Assembly: GCA_023014365.1 (NCBI GenBank)
Contig: JAEBUN010000017.1
Span: forward strand, 558,001 to 622,000
Source: Lepiota brunneoincarnata
Lineage: Eukaryota; Basidiomycota; Agaricomycetes; Agaricales; Agaricaceae
Direction of reading: 5' to 3'
Length of the DNA stretch: 64,000 nucleotides
Below the pieces are notes generated by a model. That model was not told the DNA's origin, did no database searches, and worked only from the letters and a program-made list of their open reading frames with translations. The translations under genes were made by a program, and so were the position numbers. Positions within the stretch are counted from its first letter, which is position 1, and each line of letters opens with the position of its first letter. Positions 33,149 to 44,533 of this stretch are shown in pieces.

Positions 33149-33749
33149 AACCAGTCTTGCCATCAGCTCCGTGCAATGCCACCGGACGGCCGGCATGATG
33201 CTATACAGCGTGGTGGGTCGGGGAAGGGGTAGCGTCTGGTAGTGTTTGTAGTGTTTCTCGGGGGCCATTGGGAATCATGTTGGCCTTCTGTAATTCACAG
33301 CTCCATTCTTGTCCTCTCCTGGTATCGTTAGGAACATTGATCACCCTTGAGAAATCGGGATTGAGTGGGAATGTCGTCTTGATCTTCATCACAGCCGAAT
33401 GAGGCCGTCGCCAGGTGGCGAACCGATTTGGGCAGGTATCCTTGTGAACCAAGAGAGTTCCGGCAGGGCCTGCAGAGTCCAGACTCGACGAGAAGACGAG
33501 CGCAGGAAAGAGTCAGCAACTGTTTGTTGTGTGTACAATGGAGACAAACACTATGGCAACGTCCAAGTCTAGACAGCCTGTCTAACTCCCCATCAAGCCG
33601 GCTCACGCTGAGGCGGGGCTTCATCAAAGACTCACTGCCTTGCACTCATATCCATCCCTCTCTTCCTTTTCTCCTCTACCACCAACCTTACCAGCTGGCC
33701 GGTACCCTTCCATTCTTTTCCTCACGCGGGACGTCCTTACAACACTATA
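33149..33749. promoter_or_regulatory. Intergenic, promoter region of noxA
   Basis: About 600 bp. A pyrimidine-rich stretch (CCATCCCTCTCTTCCTTTTCTCC, near 33650-33680) lies about 75 bp upstream of the start, as is common near basidiomycete transcription starts. No gene is seen. Confidence 0.4.
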
Positions 33750-36045
33750 ATGGCTCCTAAACGCTCTTCAGGTTTAGACTTTTCAGATGGCAAGAGCCCC
33801 ATGGCCATGCTCCAACAACACCCCGACCTTGTTAGTGCCTATGCTGCAGGTTCGGGGCCGAGCCATCTTCAGCGCAATAAGACGGAGAGAAGAAGATTGC
33901 AAGGTCTACAGCGGTCCAACACCGCCGGTTCTGTCACCCGGCTGCCACCAAGCCAGGCCTCGTCGTGGAAACGGAGATTCGATGTCTGGATGATCAACGA
34001 GGGGGGGCGTCAATTGTTCTTTGGCACCTGGATCTTCTTGCATTTGCTCGTAGCTGGCTTTGGTTTCATCCACTACCAGCTCAAGGACAACTCGGAGACG
34101 GCTCGGGCCTTGTTTGGCGTCACGTTTCGTGTGTTACCCCTCTTGTTCTTCAACGTCCTTGTTCGTTGACTTTGTCCTGATAGCAATCGCCCGCACTGCC
34201 GCCCTGGTCCTTCACGTCGATGTGATCTTCATCTTGCTCCCCGTTTGCCGGAACTTCATCTCACTCCTGCGTCGTACCCCCTTGAACGACATCATCCCAT
34301 TCGACAGGAACATCACCTTCCACAAGGCGACGGCATGGTCCATAGTCGTTGGTTCGGTTGTGCATATCGTTGCACACATGGTGAACTTTGCAAAACTTGC
34401 AGCCGCAGATCCTACTGCTACGACTACCGGGAAAAAAATTATCTCTTTCCTCTCTGCCAACTTCACTACAGGGCCTGGTGCTACTGGGTGGATCATGACT
34501 GTGGCCCTTGGTATCATGGTATTCTTCGCAATAGAGAAGAGGCGTCGTGCTCACTTTGAGCGGTTCTGGTATTCCCACCACCTCTTTATTGTCTTCTTCA
34601 TCTGTTGGCAGCTCCATGGCATGTTCTGCATGATCAAGCCTGATCGCCCCCCGTATTGCTCCTTCAACACGATTGGAGTGTTCTGGGTATGTGGGATTTT
34701 CTCAGGATCATCGGAAAGTTTTATATTGATGTCTCTTCGCAGCGCTACTGGCTTGTTGGTGGTGTTATCTGGATCTTCGAGCGTGTTCTTCGTGAAGTCC
34801 GCTCTCGTCACTACACCTACATTTCCAAGGTCATCCAACACCCCTCTAACGTCATGGAGCTTCAGATCAAGAAGGAGAAGACGAAGGTTAGGGCCGGCCA
34901 GTATATCTTCATCTGCTGCCCTGAGGTTTCGTACTTCCAATGGCACCCTTTCACCCTTACCAGGTACGCGATAAAAACACCTTTTTCTTACCTGGAACCA
35001 TATCAATGCTTAAGCCTATAGTGCTCCTGAGGAGGATTATTTGTCCGTCCACATTTCCGTGAAAGGTGACTTCACTTCGGCGCTCGCCAAGGTCTGCGGG
35101 TGCAACTTTTCTAAGGATAAGGGTGGCAAAGGAGAGAAGGACTCTGCTGCTGGCGGCAAGGTTGTTGGTACGAGCACCAACCCACCGCTTAATCTTACTC
35201 TTCCCCGTGTCATGGTCGATGGCCCGTTCGGTAGTGCTAGTGAAGACTTTTCCAAGTTTGAGACCATCTTATTGGTCGGTGCCGGCATCGGTGTTACCCC
35301 ATTCGCCTCGTGAGTTCCTTACTCTGATTCCGAAACAGCGGGCTGACCTAGTTACAGGATTCTCAAGACAATCTGGTACCGTATGAACAACCTCCACAAC
35401 TCAAAGGCCACCCGCCTATCCAAAGTCAGTGGTGCCCTCGGATTTAACCCGTTCCCCCCAGCCCTGTTACTGACACACTGCGGTTTAGGTGTACTTTACT
35501 TGGGTCATCCGTGATTTTGGCGCTGCGGAATGGTTCCATTCGCTCCTTCATGCCATTGAAGAACAGGACACCCAGAATCGTATTGAGATCAACATCTATC
35601 TCACCGCTAGGTTGAAGGAAGACGAGATGAATAACATTATCGTGCGTCTTGTCTGTTTTGTATTGAATTTACCGGGTCATGTGCTGAATTCCTACCAATA
35701 TTAGGTTCAAGACGTCGGTGCTGAAAAGGATGCCATTACCTCGCTCAGGGCTCCCACCCACTTTGGCCGTCCGAACTGGGATCGAGTATTTAGTTCGATG
35801 GCTGAGAAACACCCTGAGACGGATGTTGGTGTGGTATGTTGGTTTTTTTATGTGAAACTTCGAATGATGCTGAGATACCATGATAGTTCTTCTGTGGCCC
35901 TGCGTCTCTCTCGAAGTCCTTGCACGACATGTCCAACAAGTGGTCCGACCCCAAAGGAACGAGGTTCTTCTTCGGCAAAGGTCAGTTCGAGTAATGTCAG
36001 GATCTAGGCAACCTGCTGACTGATATGTGTCTAGAAAACTTCTAA
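33750..36045 (+). CDS. noxA: NADPH oxidase NoxA
   Basis: Nine exons (33750-34128, 34184-34686, 34743-34963, 35022-35309, 35358-35424, 35489-35641, 35705-35833, 35887-35980, 36035-36045) give an intact 614-aa protein. After a hydrophilic N-terminal stretch of about 75 residues comes a six-helix ferric-reductase-like domain with paired haem-binding His ([27 protein letters not shown] and [15 protein letters not shown]). The FAD-binding box HPFTLTSAPEE and the NADPH-binding boxes [18 protein letters not shown] and FFCGP follow. It ends in the conserved ENF. NoxA makes superoxide at membranes and in fungi is controlled by NoxR and Rac for sexual development and hyphal differentiation; the regulator is not in the window. 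The N-terminal stretch is longer than in ascomycete NoxA. Confidence 0.97.
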
Positions 36046-36614
36046 ACGTCGGGAAGATACCCGCCTTGCCTCCCCCACCGTGTGTGTAAATTGAACGCGG
36101 AAGGAGTTTTGGGCTTTTCTTGTAACCCCGTTGTACATGTTGTGCTGGCCTCAATCTGTAGATCTCGTAGCTTTTCGATTATTGAATGTCCATGAGGATG
36201 TGTGTTATTTTTTTCGATTTTTATAATTTACGAAGGGTTCTAATTGGTACGAGGGGTGTCAATCAGCCGCTGCGTTTATCTATCACCGCGAGCTCGGTCG
36301 TTGAGTGAGTCCCGGGAGACCATTGTAAGTATTTACCCAAAAAGATGCTGAGCTCCAAGGTAACCTCGAGATTCTGAATACCTTACAATAATTTAAATCA
36401 TTGTCTTCTAGTAGCTTACTCACAGCAAGACTGGGCAGGAGATTGGCCTTTGACATACTTGGGGTCTAGTTGCCACTAACTTGTAATATACACTGCCTTG
36501 TATCCCATGCCTAGTCAACAGCTATTGATGTTAGTATTCGCCTCTTGGTCAAACACTGATCGTCTGTGGTCCTCAGCAAGAAATGGCCAACTCAAAACAA
36601 AATTAAAAAAATAA
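36046..36614. terminator. noxA 3' region and intergenic
   Basis: The noxA 3' UTR presumably ends here. The stretch is 570 bp, AT-leaning, and has no gene. TTATAATTT near 36220 may act in polyadenylation. Confidence 0.3.
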
Positions 36615-36686
36615 TGACCACCGCAGGGGTCGAACCTGCAATCTCCTGATTCGTAGTCAGACGCGATGCCATTTCGCCAGGCGGCC
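36615..36686 (-). tRNA. tRNA-Arg(ACG), intronless
   Basis: Same sequence as the copy at 20120 without the six extra bases. 72 nt with discriminator A. The minus strand continues ATTATTTTTTTAA right after the gene, a strong Pol III terminator. Confidence 0.95.
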
Positions 36687-36764
36687 TTATAATGCTCTGA
36701 TTTTTTCCCAAGATAGTGTTGACGCCACAGGGATGTCATGAATAGAGAAATGCTATATAACCGG

Positions 36765-37470
36765 TTAATCTCCTCTCTCTAAAAACCCAACCCCTCCCGC
36801 CTTAACTTTGCCTAAAAAGCCCTCATACCACTTGGCAATGATGCTCATTGGCACCGAGATATCTGGTGTGATGGTACCACCGACAAAACTCGAGATATAG
36901 TTAAAAAGGTGTTTCACGATGCGATCGGCGAGGAACGTGGGGTCTTGTGTTTTGGTTAGTGGTGCCTGACTGAGTGTAGCGATTTGGTTGTGAATTTGGT
37001 CGAGGGGTTCGATGGAGAAGCCGAGGATGGCGGTAACGTCGTCGTCGGTGGGGGTGAGGTTGGAGGTGGAGGTGATGGCGTTTTGGAGGGTTGTAGTGCC
37101 GGATGTGTTGGAGGTGAAGGTGCCCCGGAGGCGGAAGATGGCAGAGGGTTTTTCGTTGGAGAGCCTGTGTGTGTGTTTTCTTTATTTTTGAAAAAGTGTG
37201 TTGGTTAGGGTACTTGCATTCCTAAGAGCTGGAACCCCTTTCCCTGGCCAGAAAAAGTGGACAGTTGCGCCGTAGCCGTCTGGGAACGGGACTTGTGATG
37301 ATGGTTAGATATTGATGCGATAGGGGTGTGTAAGTCATACCAGTACCGAGGAGGAAGACACAGACATGGTTTATTGTGCTTGCTTGGGTGAGCTCGAAGA
37401 GGGCGTGAGTTTCGTCGACCTGCTGCAGGTTTGTCTGGAGGAGGCGGCCAGCGACACAGCACCCAAACAT
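36765..37470 (-). CDS. OPI10: Hikeshi/Opi10 homologue (one-base frame break, GC-AG intron)
   Basis: Three exons on the minus strand: 37470-37341, 37291-37218 and 37164-36765. The protein starts [20 protein letters not shown], includes [19 protein letters not shown] (exon 2), [14 protein letters not shown] and the C-terminal [15 protein letters not shown], so it is the Hikeshi/Opi10 family. Human Hikeshi imports Hsp70 into the nucleus upon heat stress. The corrected length is 200 aa, the normal size. The second intron has a GC donor (GCAAGT), the only boundary that joins GM to LSNEKP in frame. One extra G in a GGGG run (37235-37238, CCCC on the plus strand) breaks the frame before FQLLGM. The gene diverges from RTF1 with 99 bp between starts. 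Confidence 0.9.
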
Positions 37471-37569
37471 GATTCGAGTGGAAGACAAATACCGTGGGAA
37501 AATAGGGGGAGGAAGGGTCACAAGTACACAACCGCCCGTTGGGGTCCACAGTACTACTAGCCACCAACC
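37471..37569. promoter_or_regulatory. Shared divergent promoter of OPI10 and RTF1
   Basis: 99 bp between two divergent ATGs. It must contain both core promoters. No TATA box is evident, which is usual for housekeeping genes. Confidence 0.7.
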
Positions 37570-39615
37570 ATGTCCGACCTCGATGACGAAATTCTAGAGC
37601 TTGCTGGCGCAGGCGAAAAGAAGCGCAAAAAGTCTCATGCATCTTCCTCCTCCAAGTCAAGCAAACGACGCAAGGAAGAGTGAGTTGTCATCAAACTTTC
37701 CCGAACCGCCTACGTTAACAGCCCAAGTCCTATGGGCACCAGCGATTCTGAGGATGCACCGGAGGTCAAGATAGAGGAGACAGATCCTTACCCTTTGGAG
37801 GGGAAATATACGGACGAGTATGACAGACAGCGGTAGGTGTTTCTCCTGCATCCTAAAAGACGCTCTCTCATTCTCATATGTTTAGGCTATTAGGGATGTC
37901 AGAGATAGACCGGGAGGAGATCTTGTCGCAGCGGTTGGAGGAAAAGCAGCAGCTCTTGGATAAGCGTTTACTTTCGCAAATGGTTCAGCAACAGCGTGGT
38001 GGCGGGGCAGATGATAGTGTAGCCAAGGCGGCTAAACGTGAGGTTGTCCTGGACTTGCTTTTGAGCGTTCTGCTAACTCTTGTATATAGGCCAACACACA
38101 GCGCGGGGGATGACAAAGGAGAAAACGAGTAAGCTTGCGGAGCTCAAGGCCAAGCGGAAAGCGAAGGATGAGAGAAAACGGGTATGGTTGTGTCTTTGCC
38201 CCTATGTTGGTCCTGACTCACTGAACTTTGGTTGTCCTAGAACTCGTCTCCTAGACGCGACCGCTCATCGTCCCCCATGGACATGGAAATTTCGGACGGC
38301 GAGTCCGAGGATGGACAAATTACCAAGTTTGAGCAGGAAGAGGAAAAGGTTGGACGGATATTCAACAGCAAGCCCTCGCCAGAGAGCGAACCTATTACAA
38401 TCGAGGATCTGGAAAAATGCAGACTAACAAGAGATCTCTTGGCCAAACATTCGTTAGCGCCATGGTTTGAGGATTATGTGAAGGGTTTGTGCTCCTTCAA
38501 ATCCCAACAATTCCTTACTTATCCAGCTTCAGGTGCTTGGGTGCGGTATCTAATTGGAAACGAGAATGGACAGGCCGTATATCGGATTTGTGAGATACAA
38601 GGTAAGCAATTCAGTTCCTTTCTGTGTCCTATCTAAGTTATCTGCCTGAAGATCTCTCCGCTGATCTCGTCAAGCCTTACAAGGTTAACGAAAGGATAAT
38701 GAACCAGGCACTCGAGCTCAAGCACGGCAAATCCGTGCGTGGTTTTCCGATGGACAAGGTGTCCAATGCTTCATTTACAGAGGTGAGGTTTGTTTGATTC
38801 GATTCATTTGGAACCTGAACCAATATGAGGTCAGAAAGAGTTTGACCGTCTGAAACGAACGTGCCTGAACGAAGATATCAAATTGCCGACAAGACGCAAC
38901 ATCGAACAAAAAGTCCTCCAGCTACAAAGGTTACCAATGCAGCCTGTCACAGAGGTACGAGGGACTGGTTGTCGAGCACGGGTAGTCTGATGATCTGCAG
39001 AGCGACATTAATGCGATGCTAGCACGCAAGAGCCAACTACAGATAGGCAAATCATCGGGTATGACGACGATGGAACGGTCGAGACTAAACGCTGGGCGGA
39101 CACTTGCTCTGCGGCGGAACGACTTTGAAGAAGTCGCACAGATCGACGCGCAGCTGGCTGCGTTGGGTACACCAACGAAACATAAACCGAATGAAGAAGC
39201 TGCGGATCTGCTGGCCAAGGTGAATGAGCGTAATCGAAAAGCCAACCTTGAGGCGGTACGTAAGGCAGAGCTGGCCGATGCAGAGAGAAAACGGCGGGAG
39301 CGCAAGCTTGCTGCCGCTGGCACACCTGTTGCTGTACACGACCCGAGTGCGCGGCTGAAGACGATGCCGCGCTTGTTCAACTCTACGACACCGACACCGT
39401 CGAGGTTGGCGTACCTTATTAAACATTTTGGAGGCATTGTTCTCATCTAGTTCTACATCAGGCCAGGTACGCCGGGTGGGACGCCGCAGCCCACCCAGCC
39501 GGTGAGGTTGTCGCCGCTGCCGCCCTCTGCGCTATCTGGCAAGGCGAATGGGGTTGCAAAGACGTTTGAGGCGTCGGTAATTGATGCAGTGGAGGTAGAC
39601 CTTGGTGACTTTTAG
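37570..39615 (+). CDS. RTF1: RTF1, Paf1-complex transcription elongation factor
   Basis: Ten exons (37570-37679, 37722-37832, 37886-38037, 38090-38181, 38241-38484, 38533-38601, 38652-38782, 38835-38954, 39001-39404, 39462-39615) encode 528 aa in frame. It starts [20 protein letters not shown], has a Ser/acidic N-terminus and the [22 protein letters not shown] box, a Lys/Arg-rich coiled stretch with the histone-modification region, then the Plus-3 domain ([20 protein letters not shown] to [13 protein letters not shown]) and the C-terminal Paf1-binding region with coiled coil. Rtf1 tethers the Paf1 complex to Spt5 and stimulates H2B ubiquitination. The last 50 residues are Pro/Thr-rich. It is followed 146 bp later by another chromatin gene. 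Confidence 0.97.
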
Positions 39616-39761
39616 TCTGTAGATAAGATTATTTTATTTGCTGTCGTATCCAAATATGGCAACGACCCAATTCTGTCCGTTTCTCGCGCGCACGCACCAG
39701 CTCAGAACCTTGACTTCTATCCACACACCCGTCGTTGCCGTCGTCGTCGCCGTTCGCAACG

Positions 39762-42700
39762 ATGCCGGCGTCATCCATCTCGCTCGACTCTCTAAGCAGT
39801 CCTTCCCCCTCGCCCTCCCCGCCCCCTCCCAGGGCGAAGGGATCCACCACGCACAAAACAACCCAGGCTGCACATTCCAGCGACCGCCATGCTACTGCCC
39901 CACATGGTCTTGACACCGACTCGGAGCTCTCTGAGCTTACTGATGAGGAGCAAGATTCTGCGGAGAAGCGGGAGCAAGCTGTAGCAGATCGTGATACCAC
40001 GGGAGGTGTTGATGACGAGGACGACGATGATTCCGCTATTGGGGGTGAACCTATTACTTTGACTGGTACCCCGTCCAACGCGTCGCGACGTGTGGCACAA
40101 AAGGGATTGGGGTCTGCGGCTGCCACCACCGGTGGGAAGAGAGGTGGTGGGAGGAAGAAGAGGAGTAGTCTTGTGCCGGCCCCGATGTGGGGGTGGGCAG
40201 AGACAAAGTCAAGTAACGTGCATGAAGAGGAGGAAGAGGAAGAGCAGGCGGGGCCGCCAACGGCTATGGAGGAGGAGGAAGATGAGGAGGAGGAGGGGGA
40301 GGAGGAGGGAGAGGAGAGGGTTGTTGGTGCTGTGGGCCACCCTCCGTCATTGGTGAGAAAGGCAAAGGTTAAGAGAGTGTTGAACCACGGCGAGGATGGG
40401 AACGAGGTGGATGGAGATGAGGATGAGGATGTTGACATGGATGCGTCTGGTGCTCCTCTAGACAAAAGATTGAATGGTGGCCCTGGATTGCCAAAGACGA
40501 ATGCCCTCGAATCGGAGGGGGAAGATGCTGAGGAGGAAGAGGATGGAGTGAAGATTCGCCGTCCGATTAAATCGAGTAATGCTTCTGGGACAGAGTCAAA
40601 GGAGCAGACAGAGAGCGAGAGCGATGGTGAGGAGGACGAAGATGGTGATGAGGAGGAGGAGGAACGGCCAAGGATTACCCGTGGGCCACGAGCCTATCCC
40701 AGATTAACGGGTGGTAGGCGGCCTATCGTGGTGGCGCCTCGTCGATGGAGGACCTCCGGAGACAGGCCCAAGACCGCTGAAGAGGAGAGTGATGAAGCTG
40801 AGGAGGATGAGCCTGCTGATGATCCACCAGCACCGGGGAACGAGACGGAGGATGAAGAGGATAACGAGAACGATAACGAGGAGGACGGGGACGCGCCACC
40901 ATCCAACGGTGAAGATGATGTTCAACCAGAGATTATTCTTGCCGCTGACGACGATACTCCAGCTGCTATTGCCAGCCCGACGCTCAAGACTGTAACATCC
41001 CCAAAGACGAGCACTCTAAACCGTCTTATTGATCATACTGCTCCTCCAGTGGAGGCGATTGCCCCCATTGTTGCTGCTGCCGCCGCCTCATCCATCATGG
41101 CTGGTTCAGGCGTTATTGACCCCCCTTCCCCCGGAACTTCTTCATCCCGTGCATCCTCGCGGTCGCAGTCACCCGAACCTGCGAACAGCAAAGAGGCTGG
41201 GGACAGCCCCAACAAGAAGAACAAGGCTGGGGACGAAGAAGAGGACTGTGAGGATCCGCGAACGGAAGACAAGAGGGAAAAGCCGACCAAACATGTCCCC
41301 CCGTCCCTGGACATGGAAGTAGATGCGCCCGAGGCTGAGGGTGAAAATGAGCCATCTGCAGATATGGATGCAGATGATGCAGAGCCTGAAGCTGAAGTCG
41401 AAGCGGAGGCGGAGGAGCCGTCGCTAGAGGATGATCTGGAGATAGAGTTGGAGAGTGATTTACAGCCTGCGCATCGGATGGAAGCGTTGGACGTGCTTGC
41501 GACCATTGAGCTCAAGTTTGCGCTGTTGAGAGAGAAGGTTTATGTAGAGAAGATGGAGGGCCTGGCTTGGGAAGAAAAGCTTGTGAATGAGGGTGAGGCT
41601 TCATGTTTATTCCTTGAAAATTGTGTGTTAATCCCTGGCACCCAGGTACCCATCCGGAACTTATTCATATACAAAAAGAACTATTGAAGCGTCGTGACAA
41701 GCGACTTGAACTGGCTTCACGCAAGCGGACCTACGAGCTTGCAAATATTACAAAAAAGAGACGCGCACATGAAGACGCGACATGGAGTTGGTGGAAGGTG
41801 TGTTCCGACCACTGCGCAAGCAGTTTCATGAGCTCAACTCTTCCGCGCTAGCTCGCTCGTGATGAGTTGCAAACGGAGATGATCGCAGAGACCAGCAGAA
41901 AAAGAAGACGTTTAGAACGCGAACGGAGAGCCGTTGAGAGGCCTCAACCTGGTACGTGGTTTTGTCAATATCATTATCACCCTATGGTCTAATCATGGCT
42001 CTAGTCCGGCGGGTACCAATCCCACCCGCTGAAGCACCCCCGGTCCCCCCACTGCGCAAGATTGTCAAGTCCTTCCCGTTTGGAGACAAGGATCAGAGCC
42101 GCAGCTCACAATCAACACCAAAGCAATTCGTTTATCCTGAGCTTACCAGCCTCTCACCTAACGAGATCAATGCGGATCTCGAAATATTTTTTTCTAATCG
42201 CCGAGGTTACGATTTCCGGGGTAATCCAATTTTAGGTTTCCCCAATCAGATTGCCCCGCCGCTGGCATTTGCCCACAGCGCGTATGATGCCTATACCGAT
42301 CACATGGGAAACCCAGTGGTCCCCCCTGGTCGACTGCCCCCCCAACATATACCCCCGTCGTTCCCCCATCAAATGCAACCCCCGCCGAACTATCCTTATC
42401 CCAACCCGAGTGCTGGGAGGTTGCCACCTCCGCCTGTACACGGCCATGGACAGATGGCGTATCCCGTAGATGAGTCCATGGGGGGTGTTCTAACGGGACC
42501 TGGTCAGGTTTTGTCGAACCATCATTATTATGGATCACAGAGTAATGGAGCGACGCCGTATCCTGACGCGCCTCCCCCTCCTCTTCTCGTTGGACATCAC
42601 GGGAGACGGTCGCCTTCGCCGATGAATGGGGTGACGAATGGGGTATCTGGGAAACATCATGGGGGACCGTGGATTGGGCCGGGGATAGCTCCAGGACCTG

Positions 42701-44533
42701 TGGGCGGGTATCAAGGCCAGGGCCGATCCAAGGGTGAATGGTCTGCTGAGGAGAGGGAGAGAAGGAGGGAGTACGGGATGGGTGAGGATGAAGAAAGGAT
42801 GATTGTGAAGGAGCGGGAGAGGGAGAAGCGGGAGATCGATAGGGAGAAGGAACGTGAGCAGAGAGATCGCGAGAGTATGGATCTTGAGAGGGAGAGGCGG
42901 GGGGGGGAGCATGCGCATATGCAAATGTTGGCGCAGCAGTATCGGCAGGGCCCGCCACCGCCCTCTGGTCCCGGTATTCATCCCCACGCACATAATGTCC
43001 CTCCTGGTCAGCACCACCATATTGCTGGAGGGCATCATCATCCCCGTACGCCGCACCATCACCACGTCGTGCATCACCATCATGGGCAGCCACCAGGAAG
43101 TGCTTCAGGACCGCCCCCGTCATCGATGACTCCTGGTGTACCTGCTGGATCGGGCCCAATGCATAGTCCGAGAGCCGTGAGGGAGTATGGGGAGGGAAGG
43201 CCACCTTCGGGACACAGTCAGTATCCGACGGAGGTTATTAATCTCTCGAGCACGAAACACGGGACGCCTCTGCCTCAGTGGAAAGGAGAAGAGCATCCAT
43301 CCGCACTAACGAGAGAGGCAGAGTATAGAGACAGGGAACGGGATAGGGAAAGAGATAGGCCCAGGCTTTCGAGGAGACCTTCTCCTGTGCCTCAATCTCA
43401 ATCTGGTCCTGGCGCTCCTTTGTCTATGGATACGGATAGACCGATCCCGACGCCGTTCGCCATGGCTTCGACGCAGGCGATGCAGGCTACATCTGGTGGA
43501 CATGTGAATGGGGCCTCGTCACCCCGTGGTGAGTAACATCTTGCATGGTTAACGAATTATACAGTACAGTACTGATTTTAGTACAGTAACATCTGGCTAC
43601 GACGCACATATAAGGTCTCCTGGACATAGGCTTTCGAGTGCGCATAATCATCATACGGGACGAAGTGCGCCCCCTACAACGGGTTCTTCTACATCCTCTG
43701 GACTGCCAGCATCATCATCCTCGAACAGCAACAGGGAAGGCGGGCCAGCTATGTCGCCTCCTAGGAGACCGCCTCCACCACAAAGTCCTACACCAGCAGA
43801 TCGAGAACGTGAGCGTGGGCCGCCACCAAGTGGCAGCGGTGCATCTGGCGGTGGTGGTAGTGGTTTGCCTGCTCCAGGGTCAACAAACCCGGACGCAATC
43901 AGGGCAAGTTCAAATACGAGCCCGAGCTTACCGAGACCGAGGTCGCCGGTGGCTATACCCGTGCGATATGGGCCTCCGCCTCCACCACCGGGAGCTAGTG
44001 CCAGTGGAGGTGGCGGTGGTGGTGGTGAGCGTGGCGCACCTCCGCCTGCGGGAGGAGCTGGAGGGACGGTGGTCAGGTCGCCATCTGTTGGGTTTAAGAT
44101 GCGACCTCTGTCGCCGGTGCCGACGGTTGGTAAGTTGAGTGGCAATGCCGGTGCCAGTGCTGGTGGGCAACAGCAATATACGGCTAGTCCGAGGCTCCTG
44201 GGACTCGGGAGGACGAGTACGCCTGGTGGCAGTGGAAGTGTGGGTGCGGGCGTAGCAGGAAGTCCTGAGGGGAAAACTGCGTCACCGAAGTTGGCTTTTC
44301 CTTCGCCCTCACCGTCGAGAGGGGCGAACGGCTTTGGTGGGGAAGGTTTGGATGGGGAGAGGGTTAGAGAAAGAGAAAGAGAAAGAGAAAGAGAAAGAGA
44401 GAAGGGGGAGAGAGTGAGCAAGTCGCCGAGGCTTGGGACTGGTCCTCCGCCACCGGCGTCTGCATCTGCGTCTGCTATGGCGTTATCCTCGCCTTCGAAG
44501 ATGAGCGTACCTCAGATGGTGGATGGGAATTGA
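39762..44533 (+). CDS. Sds3/Dep1-like subunit of the Rpd3L histone deacetylase complex, very long form
   Basis: Five exons (39762-41592, 41646-41797, 41852-41951, 42005-43528, 43587-44533) encode about 1517 aa in frame. The Sds3 domain starts near residue 575 (LATIELKFALLREKVYVEKM), continues THPELIHIQKELLKRRDKRLEL and ends near WSWWKLARDELQTEMIAETS, RKRRRLERERR. Sds3-family proteins (Sds3, Dep1, BRMS1) hold the Sin3-Rpd3L complex together. The N-terminal 550 residues are very acidic and low-complexity with histone-tail-like and KRGGGRKKR basic patches. The C-terminal 800 are Pro/His/Gly/Arg-rich, with a poly-His patch and an RERERERERERERE run from an AGAGAA repeat. Usual Sds3 proteins are 300-600 aa, so this form is unusually long. 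The ATG at 39762 follows an A/C context. Confidence 0.9.
44364..44402 (+). repeat. GAGAAA microsatellite in coding sequence
   Basis: Hexamer repeats GAGAAA, about six units, in frame, encoding alternating Arg-Glu in the C-terminal part of the Sds3-like protein. Confidence 0.9.

Noticed and set aside
28697..36045. GH28 pair plus NoxA considered as a functional gene cluster
   Set aside because: No shared regulatory motif and no other secondary-metabolite or wall-degrading genes are nearby. The adjacency looks coincidental.
39629..41515. Long antisense Ser/Pro-rich ORFs opposite the Sds3-like gene
   Set aside because: They mirror the GAG/GAT-rich acidic coding strand and have no introns or domains. 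The sense strand has a spliced, conserved domain.
42194..43204. 336-aa antisense ORF
   Set aside because: It is a shadow of the GC-rich sense exon of the Sds3-like gene. No start context or family is evident.
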